The translations under genes were made by a program, and so were the position numbers. From assembly GCA_041391505.1 (NCBI GenBank), contig JAWKNW010000032.1:1-56566 (forward strand): DNA of 56,566 nucleotides, in the 5' to 3' direction. This DNA is from Rhodothermales bacterium (GTDB taxonomy: Bacteria; Bacteroidota; Rhodothermia; Rhodothermales; JAHQVL01). The notes beneath the pieces were generated by a model. It was not told the DNA's origin. It searched no databases and worked only from the letters and a program-made list of their open reading frames with translations. Below are positions 18,257-26,646 of this stretch, piece by piece; position 1 is the first letter of the stretch; each line of letters begins with the position of its first letter.

Positions 18257-18326
18257 ATGTCGCGTGATGGGGCATTGGTGGGTTGTGTGCGGCACATGGA
18301 CGCACGAGTCGCCGGCGCATCAATCC

Positions 18327-18472
18327 CCCCAGCCCCCATGCTTCAGCGTGGGGGCCACGACGATGAGGCGTATCAAGAGGTCGAACGAGTCGAGGCCATG
18401 CGTCATGGCCCGCGGGTAGTTGCAAGCAGATGAGCTTGTGTTTTCGGCCCCCACGCTAAAGCATGGGGGCCA
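18327..18472. repeat. paired-hairpin repeat, copy B
   Basis: Second copy of the element at 18114-18256, in the same orientation, with the same GC-rich hairpin arms and a core differing at scattered positions (for example CATGCGTCATGG against CATGCGTAGTGG). It ends about 130 bases before the serine hydrolase start. Confidence 0.7.
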
Positions 18473-18604
18473 GGATGCGTGATGGAGAGCCCTGTCGCGT
18501 TATGGAGCGCCTTATTGGGGTCTCGCTTCGATGGATGGCATCGCCTGCTGCTCCGGACCCCGGGGGTGCGTATCTTTCGGCACCGTCCACCATCCATCGC
18601 CGCC

Positions 18605-20161
18605 ATGTATCGACTCCTCCTCGTTCTGCTCCTCGTCCTGCCCACCCTCTCCGCCGCCGGCCAGACGGCCGCGCCGCCGGACATCGACCGGTATACCACC
18701 GACGTGCTCGCCGCCTTCGAGGTGCCTGGCATCGCGCTCGCCATCGTCAAGGATGGGCAGGTGGTCCTCACAAAGGGCTATGGCGTCCGTGAACTCCGCA
18801 AGCCGGCGAAGGTGGACGAGCGGACGCTCTTCGGCATCGCCTCCAACACCAAGGCCTTCACCGCCACGGCGCTCGGGCTGCTCGTCGAGGAAGGCAAGCT
18901 GGCCTGGGACGACCGGGTGATCGACTACCTGCCCTGGTTCCAGATGAGCGATCCGTACGTCACCCGCGAGCTGACCATCCGCGACCTGCTCGTGCACCGC
19001 AGCGGCCTGGGCCTCGGCGCCGGCGACCTCATGTGGTGGCCGGCCTCCACCTATAACCGGCGCGACGTGGCCGAGCGGCTGCGCTACCTGCCGCTCGTCA
19101 CCAGCTTCCGCAGCGCCTACGCGTACGACAACGTGCTGTACCTCGTCGCCGGCGAGGTCATCGAAACGCTCAGCGGGATGTCGTGGGAGGACTTCGTCCA
19201 GTCGCGCATCCTCGACCGCGTCGGCATGGGCGACAGCAACACGCGCCACTCCGATGCCGGCGAGACCGGCGGCAACGTGGCCTCGACCCACGCCCGCGTC
19301 GACGGCGTAGTCCGACCGATCGCGCCGTTCCTCAGCGACAACACGAATCCTGCCGGCGGCATCAATGCCAGCGCGCGCGACATCGCGAAGTGGATGATCA
19401 CGCAGCTGGACTCGGGCCGCGTCGCTGATGGACGGTTGTTCGCCCGCTCGACGACCCGCGAGTTGTGGACCCCCGTGACGCCGACGCCGATCGGCACCGC
19501 ACCGGCCGACCTCAGACCGCTTCAGCGCCAGTTCTCCGGCTACGCGCTCGGGTTCGATATTCACGACTACCGGGGCCACAAGGTGGTGACGCACACGGGC
19601 GGTCTGCCGGGGTATGTCTCCAAAGTGACCATGATCCCCGACCTCAAGCTCGGCGTGGCGGTCTTCACCAACCAGGAATCGGGACGCGCGTTTTCGGCGA
19701 TGACGTATCACGTGCTGGACCACTATCTCGGTGCCGACGGTACCGACTGGCTCGGCGCGCTCGCGAAGTATGAACGGCAGAGCCTCGCGCGCATCGCCGA
19801 CGCTGAGGCCTCCATCGCCGCCGAGCGCAACGCGGACGCCGGCCCGTCCCTCCCGCAACGCGCCTACGTGGGGACCTACACTGACGCGTGGTATGGCGAT
19901 ATCCTCGTCGAGCAAAAGGCGGATGGATCGCTGGAGCTGCGCTTCGGCCGCACCCCGTCGCTCGTCGGGTCGATGGAGCACTGGCAGTACGACACGTTCA
20001 TCGTCCGCTGGTACGACCGCGAACTGCGCGCCGACGCGTTCATCACCTTCGCGCTCAATCCGGACGGCTCGATCGACCAGGCGAAGATGCAGGCCGTCTC
20101 GCCGGCGACGGACTTCAGCTACGACTTCCAGGACCTGCTGCTCAAGCCGGCGGTGCGGTAA
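18605..20161 (+). CDS. secreted serine hydrolase (class C beta-lactamase fold)
   Basis: 518 residues from the ATG at 18605, which opens the signal peptide (M-Y-R, leucine/valine core, S-A-A-G-Q). The beta-lactamase/DD-peptidase triad is intact: Ser80-x-x-Lys83 (S-N-T-K), Tyr174-x-Asn176 (Y-D-N) and an H-T-G-G box near residue 330. A C-terminal lipocalin-like DUF3471-type domain (about 410-518) follows, with Y-V-G-T-Y-T-D. Members hydrolyse peptides or esters rather than conferring resistance as a rule. Two further serine hydrolases of this fold lie at 40006 and 49976. Confidence 0.88.
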   Translation: MYRLLLVLLLVLPTLSAAGQTAAPPDIDRYTTDVLAAFEVPGIALAIVKDGQVVLTKGYGVRELRKPAKVDERTLFGIASNTKAFTATALGLLVEEGKLAWDDRVIDYLPWFQMSDPYVTRELTIRDLLVHRSGLGLGAGDLMWWPASTYNRRDVAERLRYLPLVTSFRSAYAYDNVLYLVAGEVIETLSGMSWEDFVQSRILDRVGMGDSNTRHSDAGETGGNVASTHARVDGVVRPIAPFLSDNTNPAGGINASARDIAKWMITQLDSGRVADGRLFARSTTRELWTPVTPTPIGTAPADLRPLQRQFSGYALGFDIHDYRGHKVVTHTGGLPGYVSKVTMIPDLKLGVAVFTNQESGRAFSAMTYHVLDHYLGADGTDWLGALAKYERQSLARIADAEASIAAERNADAGPSLPQRAYVGTYTDAWYGDILVEQKADGSLELRFGRTPSLVGSMEHWQYDTFIVRWYDRELRADAFITFALNPDGSIDQAKMQAVSPATDFSYDFQDLLLKPAVR

Positions 20162-20172
20162 ATCGTGCGACC

Positions 20173-20207
20173 AAACCCTTCGGGTCTACAAGACCCAAAG
20201 GGTTTTG
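20173..20207 (+). terminator. hairpin terminator after the serine hydrolase
   Basis: Eleven bases after the stop, AAACCCTT pairs with AAGGGTTT and the inner GGTCT with AGACC around a short loop, ending in TTTTG. Position and structure fit an intrinsic terminator. Confidence 0.65.
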
Positions 20208-20249
20208 ATTGGAGGTGACTCCAGGACGCGGTATCGGATTTGGCGGTGA

Positions 20250-20321
20250 CGGGTTACACCGGGATGACGTGGCATCGGGTGCGAGGTGTCGGGTTACGCC
20301 GGGACGACGTGGCATTGGGTG
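20250..20321. repeat. two-copy direct repeat, 40-base period
   Basis: Two near-identical blocks starting at 20250 and 20290, each reading CGGGTTAC-[AG]CCGGGA-[TC]GACGTGGCAT. They lie in the 431-base gap between the serine hydrolase and the beta-propeller lipoprotein, which holds no gene that I can support. Similar phrases are common in interspersed repeats of GC-rich Bacteroidota. Confidence 0.6.
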
Positions 20322-20592
20322 TGGAGGGGTTTGCCCGGCGAAACCCGACCTACGATGTGCTGCTGGGCCGATCTTACGTGGCGCGGGATCGGGGCGGGGA
20401 TGGATGGGGACTACGCCGTGGTATGGTTTGGCGAAGCCGGCGAGTGACCCCGTGATACTTATGTTATCGCATGTTATGCTCTTGTGAGCGATCGTAATCG
20501 GCGCGTGATTCACGCGCCTCGGAGCGTGGCTATCCTGGTTGCCACATGCTGAAACGGCATGATGCAAACCTTTCACGCACTCCGAGAAAACA

Positions 20593-21765
20593 ATGATTAC
20601 GACCAATCGCATGGCCCTCCTCCTGGGCCTGTTCCTCCTGATCCAGACCGGCTGCGACACGATCGACGCCAACGGCCCCGAAACCGGCACCCTCGAAGCC
20701 GAAGCGAGCCGGCAGACCGATGCGCGCCGAGCCGCCGGCGTCGTCTATACCATGACCAACGACGCGGCCGGCAACGCCGTCATCGCCTACGGACGCGCCG
20801 CCGACGGCCGGCTCGTCGCCGGGCGCTCCTTCCCGACGAACGGCCTCGGCTCGGGCGACGGACTCAACGGCACCTCGAACCCGCTCATCCTCAGCGACGA
20901 CGCGATGTACCTGTACGCCGTCAACGCCGGCAGCAACGACGTCGCGATCTTCCGTCGCAACGGCCGCAACCTCGACCTGCGCGGCACGGTGCCCTCGGGC
21001 GGCGAACGGCCGGTGAGCGTGACGACGCGGGGCGACCTGGTGTATGTCCTGAACGTGGGCGGCGCCGAGCCGGGCAACATCGCCGGCTTCCGGATGGTGG
21101 GCGGCACGCTCGAGCATCTCGTGACGCGCCCGCTGGGCGCCGGCCAGACCGATCTGCCCCAGATCGGGTTCAGCCCCGACGGCCGCTTTCTGGTTGTCAC
21201 CGATAAACCCACGAACACGATCACGACGTACGTGGTAGACGGCAGCGGCGTCGCCGGCCAGCCGAACACCCAGACCTCCAGCGGCCAGACGCCGTTCGGA
21301 TTCGCCTTCACACCCGACGACGTGCTCATCGTATCCGAAGCCTTCGGCGGCGGCACCGATGCCAGCGCGGCCTCCTCGTACCGCATCCACGCCAACGGCG
21401 CGCTGGAAGCGATCAGCGCCGTCATCCCGACGACCGAAACCGCCGCCTGCTGGGCCGAAACCACCGCGAACGGCAAGTTCGCCTACGTCACCAACACCGG
21501 TAGCAGCACCGTGACCGGCTACGCCGTCGCGCAGGACGGGTCCCTGTCGCTGCTGGATGCCAGTGGCGAGACGGGGCATACCGGCGCCGGCAGCCGGCCG
21601 GTCGACCTGGCCATCGCGGGCAACGCCTTCATGTACGTCCACAGCAAAGGCACCGACACCCTGACCGGCTTCGCCATCGACGCCCAGACCGGCGCCCTCA
21701 CGCCGATCTCCGGCGCCACGATGAGCGGCCTGCCGGCGAGCGCCGTCGGCGTCGCGGCGTTCTGA
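20593..21765 (+). CDS. lactonase-family beta-propeller lipoprotein
   Basis: 390 residues. The signal has a lipobox L-I-Q-T-G-C, lipidation at about residue 20. The mature part consists of repeated blades beginning V-V-Y-T-M-T-N-D-A-A-G-N-A-V-I-A-Y and recurring as Y-L-Y-A-V-N-A-G-S-N-D-V, F-L-V-V-T-D-K-P-T-N-T-I and F-A-Y-V-T-N-T-G-S-S-T-V. This is the seven-bladed fold of 6-phosphogluconolactonase-like (YbhE/Pgl) proteins. Cell-surface members often have other, undefined roles, so lactonase activity is only a family label. Confidence 0.8.
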   Translation: MITTNRMALLLGLFLLIQTGCDTIDANGPETGTLEAEASRQTDARRAAGVVYTMTNDAAGNAVIAYGRAADGRLVAGRSFPTNGLGSGDGLNGTSNPLILSDDAMYLYAVNAGSNDVAIFRRNGRNLDLRGTVPSGGERPVSVTTRGDLVYVLNVGGAEPGNIAGFRMVGGTLEHLVTRPLGAGQTDLPQIGFSPDGRFLVVTDKPTNTITTYVVDGSGVAGQPNTQTSSGQTPFGFAFTPDDVLIVSEAFGGGTDASAASSYRIHANGALEAISAVIPTTETAACWAETTANGKFAYVTNTGSSTVTGYAVAQDGSLSLLDASGETGHTGAGSRPVDLAIAGNAFMYVHSKGTDTLTGFAIDAQTGALTPISGATMSGLPASAVGVAAF

Positions 21766-21836
21766 GCGCTCAAAACCTGCTTTAAAGCAGTGTCATCCCG
21801 ACCGGACCCCCGCGAAAGCGGGGGGACCTCCTGACC

Positions 21837-22303
21837 GTGAGCAATCCGTCAGGAGGTCTCTCCGCTTTATCGCCACGTGCGTGGCGAATTCGGTCGAGAT
21901 GACATTGCCATTTTCAGGTGAGTCATCCGTCAGGAGGTCTCTCCGCTCCATCGCCGCAGATGCGGCGAATCCGGTCGAGATGACATTGCCATTTTCAGGT
22001 GAGCAATCCGTCAGGAGGTCTCTCCGCTTTATCGCCACGTGCGTGGCGAATTCGGTCGAGATGACATTGCCATTTTAAGGTGAGTCATTCGTCAGGAGGT
22101 CCCTCCGCTTTATCGCCACGTGCGTGGCGAATTCGGTCGAGATGACATTGCCATTTTCAGGTGAGTAATCCGTCAGGAGGTCTCTCCGTTTATCGCCACG
22201 TGCGTGGGATGGTCGAATGACATTGCCATTTTAAGGTGAGTTTCGTCAGGAGGTCTCTCCGCTCCATCGCCGCAGATGCGGCGAATCCGGTCGATATGAC
22301 ATT
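21837..22303. repeat. 81-base tandem repeat, six copies
   Basis: Units start near 21837, 21918, 21999, 22080, 22161 and 22236. Each reads GTGAG-x-x-ATCCGTCAGGAGGT, then CTCTCCGC, a small palindrome (CGCCACGTGCGTGGCG or CGCCGCAGATGCGGCG) and ATGACATTGCCATTTT. Two palindrome variants alternate, and the last two units are slightly shortened. The array follows a hairpin at about 21790-21835 (CCCCCGCGAAAGCGGGGG). No unique spacers separate units, so it is not CRISPR. Confidence 0.85.
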
Positions 22304-22383
22304 TTTTGTAGTGGCATGGGCACCCCGGCCGGTGCGTGACCTTTCGGTGAAGCCGCGCCGCAACAGGGCCGGCATGCCTATTT

Positions 22384-22429
<46 letters not shown>

Positions 22430-22436
22430 CACACGC

Positions 22437-22886
22437 ATGCCCATCCTCGACCTCCTCGAACAGACCCGCGCCGAGACGCTCGGCTATTTCGATCTCGAGG
22501 ACAGCCGGCTCGACCTGTCCTACGCCCCCGGCAAATGGACCATCCGGCAGCTCCTTCATCACCTCTCCGATGCCGAAACCGTGCTGTTCGACCGCATCCG
22601 GCGGGTCATCAGCGAGCCGCGGCAGGTCATCTGGGCATTCGACCAGGATGCGTGGGCCACGGGGCTCGACTACGCGAGCCGGCCGCTGGCGCTGTCGCGC
22701 GATCTGTATGCCGCGACCCGGGCCGGCGTCATCCACTATGCCCGCCTCCACTACGCGGCGAACGGCGGCAGGGAGTTCGTGCACAGCGAGGCCGGCGTGC
22801 GCACGCTGAAGCAGGAATTCGACAAGGTGGCGGCCCACAACCGGGGTCATCTCGACCAGATCGCCGCCGCGCTGGCGTCACGATAG
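22437..22886 (+). CDS. DinB family protein
   Basis: 149 residues from the ATG at 22437, the start of family-like sequence. Open frame upstream only translates the heptamer repeat. Metal-site histidines of the DinB fold are visible: H-H-L-S-D-A-E near residues 41-47 and A-H-N-R-G-H-L-D-Q near 134-142. Such proteins are often annotated as putative metal-dependent hydrolases or bacillithiol-type transferases. The last nine bases overlap the 3' end of the convergent AraC gene. The microsatellite immediately upstream could modulate expression. Confidence 0.8.
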   Translation: MPILDLLEQTRAETLGYFDLEDSRLDLSYAPGKWTIRQLLHHLSDAETVLFDRIRRVISEPRQVIWAFDQDAWATGLDYASRPLALSRDLYAATRAGVIHYARLHYAANGGREFVHSEAGVRTLKQEFDKVAAHNRGHLDQIAAALASR

Positions 22887-23912
22887 CGTCTTGCGCAGAT
22901 CGCTCGGGCGCATTCCGGAGTGCTTGCGGAAGGCATGGGTGAGATGCGCCGGATCCGAATACCCGACCGTGAAGGCGATCTCGGCGATGGTCAGGTCGGT
23001 GTCCATCAGGTAGGTCCGGGCCAGCTCCATGCGGCGATCGAGCAGGAAGGCATACGGGCTGGTGCCGAAGAGCGTCCTGAAACCCTGTTTCAGTTTGAAT
23101 TCGTTGGTGCCCACGGCCCGGGAAAGTTCGGCGAGGCTGGGCGGATCGGCGAGCCGGCTCAGCAGGAGGGTGCGCGCGGCGTGCATCCGATCGGTGTCGG
23201 CCGGCGAAAGCGTCGGCGCCGTATCCGCCGGCGTGGCGCGCTGGTCGAACTGGAGCGCGAGGAGTTCGAGGATCATCGCTTCGAGAAACAGGGAGCCGGT
23301 TGCCCGCTCCTGCGACAGCGTTTTGATCTGTTTGATCACCTGCGTCATCCGGAGCGTCATGCGCAGCGGGCGGTCGGTGAGCCAAAAGGGCTCGTTGCGG
23401 ACCATCCGGTCGTGACAGGCACCGAGAAGATCGGGGTAGCGGACGGCGAGCTCCGCGAAATAGTCGGCGCCGAACATGATTCCGAACACCTCTCCCCGCG
23501 CGTCCTGCGAAAGCCCCATCGAACCGGAGAAGGGCGGCATGTAAACGAGGTTGCAGTCGCCGGCCTGGACGTCGAACGGCTTGCCGATCGGGCCGGGGTC
23601 GACGTGCGCGCCGCCGTCGAGCTGGTAATGCAGTTGGATCACCGGCCTGTCGATACGGGCGCGGTACGCGAGCCCGTCGCGGAAGGCATAGGAGCCCCAG
23701 TCGACCGAATACGAGGAGCGGGTGAGCGACGTGTAGGCCGCCTCGCCGAAGTCGGACTCGATCGTATAGTCCGACTGCGTCACGTCGCCGGCGGAAGTCG
23801 TCCGCGTCGTGTGGACAAACAGTCTACCGTCCACTTCGATCTCTCCCTCGATGAGGCCGGGATCGCAGGGGATCACCTCTGAAAGCTTGCGGGTCTCTCG
23901 TGCCATGAACAT
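22878..23912 (-). CDS. AraC family transcriptional regulator
   Basis: 344 residues (start at 23912, or two codons later at 23906). The C-terminal 100 residues hold two helix-turn-helix units: S-L-A-E-L-S-R-A-V-G-T-N-E-F-K-L-K-Q-G-F and then I-A-E-I-A-F-T-V-G-Y-S-D-P-A-H-L-T-H-A-F-R. This resembles the PchR type, where the second unit is followed by G-M-R-P-S-D. The N-terminal half is a cupin-like or unassigned ligand domain. Targets are unknown; the efflux operon about 630 bases away, read in the opposite direction, is a plausible one. Confidence 0.88.
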   Translation of the reverse strand: MFMARETRKLSEVIPCDPGLIEGEIEVDGRLFVHTTRTTSAGDVTQSDYTIESDFGEAAYTSLTRSSYSVDWGSYAFRDGLAYRARIDRPVIQLHYQLDGGAHVDPGPIGKPFDVQAGDCNLVYMPPFSGSMGLSQDARGEVFGIMFGADYFAELAVRYPDLLGACHDRMVRNEPFWLTDRPLRMTLRMTQVIKQIKTLSQERATGSLFLEAMILELLALQFDQRATPADTAPTLSPADTDRMHAARTLLLSRLADPPSLAELSRAVGTNEFKLKQGFRTLFGTSPYAFLLDRRMELARTYLMDTDLTIAEIAFTVGYSDPAHLTHAFRKHSGMRPSDLRKTLS

Positions 23913-24052
23913 CTCGGTTGGTTACGGCGGACGTCGGAGTGATACGGAGGGATGCGTCCAGGGATTCCAGCGATGCGGCCATGTGTTTCTAAGCGGATGC
24001 GTATCTTGGGGGCATCGGTCATTGGTGAATGGTCATTTGCGCCTTTCGGGCG

Positions 24053-24094
24053 CGGTCATGACACCCTTCGGGCACGGTCATGACACCCTTCGGG
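24053..24094. repeat. 22-base direct repeat
   Basis: CGGTCATGACACCCTTCGGG occurs at 24053-24072 and again at 24075-24094, with a related third CTTTCGGG just before. It lies in the 629-base gap (23913-24541) between the AraC and TolC genes. That gap also holds an interspersed-repeat-like stretch around 24420-24480 containing CCCCGCTTTCGCGAGG. Confidence 0.6.
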
Positions 24095-24541
24095 TGGGTC
24101 ATGGGTCATCGGTCACTGGAGGCTGGTTTTTTGGGGAATCCTGGATCCTGGATATCAGGATAGCTGATCCAGCGAGCAAATACTCCGTCTTCCGCAAGGG
24201 GCACTCCGTATACCGCAAGGCCATCCGCAAGATCGGATCGTACGCTGGACCCATATGGGTTGTGTAGCCCGCATCTCGTTCACGATACACGATTACGCAT
24301 GATTGCGAAACTGGTGGGGTATTGTAAACACATCCGTATTGTCATCCTCCGATCTCGTCGGGGGCAGGCTCCCAACTCGATTGGGAAACGAAGGGTGGTT
24401 TGCCACCCAGACTTGCGAAGCAATCCAGGCCATTCAGTCAGATTTGCATGGATCCCCGCTTTCGCGAGGAAGACAAACCCTGAGAATCGCGACAACATGG
24501 CGCAGAACAACACCTTGCTTGGGAGTGAAGAGAACTTCTCA

Positions 24542-25930
24542 ATGGTTTGTGAACGGTTCCGGTACCAGGCACCTCCTGCATTGACCCGGCCCGCCCAGCG
24601 ATTTTCGATTGGCGCATGGACCGGGGTGATTGCGCTGCTCTTCCTTCTGATTCATCCCGCCGCCGGCCAGGACCTCCGCTCCCTCACCGCCGAGGAGGCC
24701 GTGCAGCTCGGGCTCCAGCGCAACGCGATGATCCGCGCCGCCGAGGCCGGCGCCGACGAGGCGGATGCCCTCTTCCGCCAGGCCCGCGCCGCCCGCCGGC
24801 CCTCCGTCACCGCCCAGGGGAGCTATACCCGCCTCAGCAACAACATCCCCGCCATCACCTTCACCCAGCCCGGGACCGACATCGAGGTGACCCTGGCTCC
24901 GGTGGTGCTGGATCGGTACTACTCGGAAGTCGGCATCGAGCAGCCGCTCTTTACCGGGCTGCGGATCCACAACCAGATCCGCGCCGCGTCGCATCAGGCC
25001 GAGGCGGCCGCGCTCGACGCCGAATGGCAGGAGGCGGATGTCGCCTTCCAGATCAAACAAGCCTACTGGCAGCTTTATGAAGCGCTGGGCCTCCAACAGG
25101 CGGTGGCGGCTTCGCTGGCCCGGGTCGAAGCGTATGTATCCGATGTGCAAAACCGCCGCGATGCCGGCTCGGCGCTCGAAAGCGACGTCTTGACTGCCCA
25201 GACCCGCCGCTCCGAAGTCCAGCTCGAACAGATCCAGCGGGATAACGCGGTGCGTGTCGCCCGCCTCGAACTGAACCGGCTGATCGGGGCGCCGCTGGAT
25301 GCCGACGTGACGCTCTGGGGGCCGGAAATACCGCTGCCGATGACCACCCCGCTCGATACGTTCCTCACGCAGGCCGGCGCACGGCATCCCCAGATCGACG
25401 CGTTATCCGAACAGGTGGCCGCGCTCGGCGCGCAGGTGAAAGCCTCGCAGGGGGGCTGGCTGCCCGAGATCGTGGCGACCGGCCGTTACGCCTACTCCCG
25501 CCCGAACCAGTATTTCTTCCTGGACCAGGATGCCTTCCGCGGCAACTGGGAGGCCGGCGTGGCCGTCCGCTGGAACCTGTGGAACGGCGGGCAGCGCGAG
25601 GCCGGCACGCAGGAGGCCCGCGCCCGCCTCCAGGGCGCCGAGGCTCGGCTGGCATACGCACGGGATGAGGTGGCGGTGGCCATCACCAGCCGGTACCTGG
25701 ATGTCCAGCGCGCCGAGGCGTCGTTTGAGGTCATCCAACAAAATGTGCGCGAGGCGGAGGAGGCCTACCGGGTCGTCCAGCAGCAACACCAGGAAGGCGT
25801 TGCGCTCACGAGCACGATGCTGGAGGTGGAGGAGGCGCTGCGGCTGGCACAGTCGCGCGCGGCCCAGGCGATGGCCGGCCAGATGATCGCCCGCGCGGCG
25901 CTGGCATACACGCTCGGGGAGGTCCGCTGA
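24542..25930 (+). CDS. TolC family outer membrane efflux protein
   Basis: 462 residues from the ATG at 24542; an in-frame ATG at 24497 would give a longer leader. A signal sequence is present (I-A-L-L-F-L-L core, ending A-A-G-Q). Two OEP repeats follow: long helices rich in A, Q and E, with strand segments such as S-V-T-A-Q-G-S-Y-T-R and I-V-A-T-G-R-Y-A-Y-S-R and the paired F-T-G-L-R / W-N-G-G-Q turns. It forms the outer-membrane duct of the efflux system encoded by the next three genes, which follow within 4, 1 and 0 bases. Confidence 0.9.
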   Translation: MVCERFRYQAPPALTRPAQRFSIGAWTGVIALLFLLIHPAAGQDLRSLTAEEAVQLGLQRNAMIRAAEAGADEADALFRQARAARRPSVTAQGSYTRLSNNIPAITFTQPGTDIEVTLAPVVLDRYYSEVGIEQPLFTGLRIHNQIRAASHQAEAAALDAEWQEADVAFQIKQAYWQLYEALGLQQAVAASLARVEAYVSDVQNRRDAGSALESDVLTAQTRRSEVQLEQIQRDNAVRVARLELNRLIGAPLDADVTLWGPEIPLPMTTPLDTFLTQAGARHPQIDALSEQVAALGAQVKASQGGWLPEIVATGRYAYSRPNQYFFLDQDAFRGNWEAGVAVRWNLWNGGQREAGTQEARARLQGAEARLAYARDEVAVAITSRYLDVQRAEASFEVIQQNVREAEEAYRVVQQQHQEGVALTSTMLEVEEALRLAQSRAAQAMAGQMIARAALAYTLGEVR

Positions 25931-25934
25931 CGCC

Positions 25935-26645
<711 letters not shown>

Positions 26646-26646
26646 C

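Noticed and set aside
21837..22303. CRISPR array
   Set aside because: Units are contiguous 81-base repeats with no unique spacers, and no cas gene is present.
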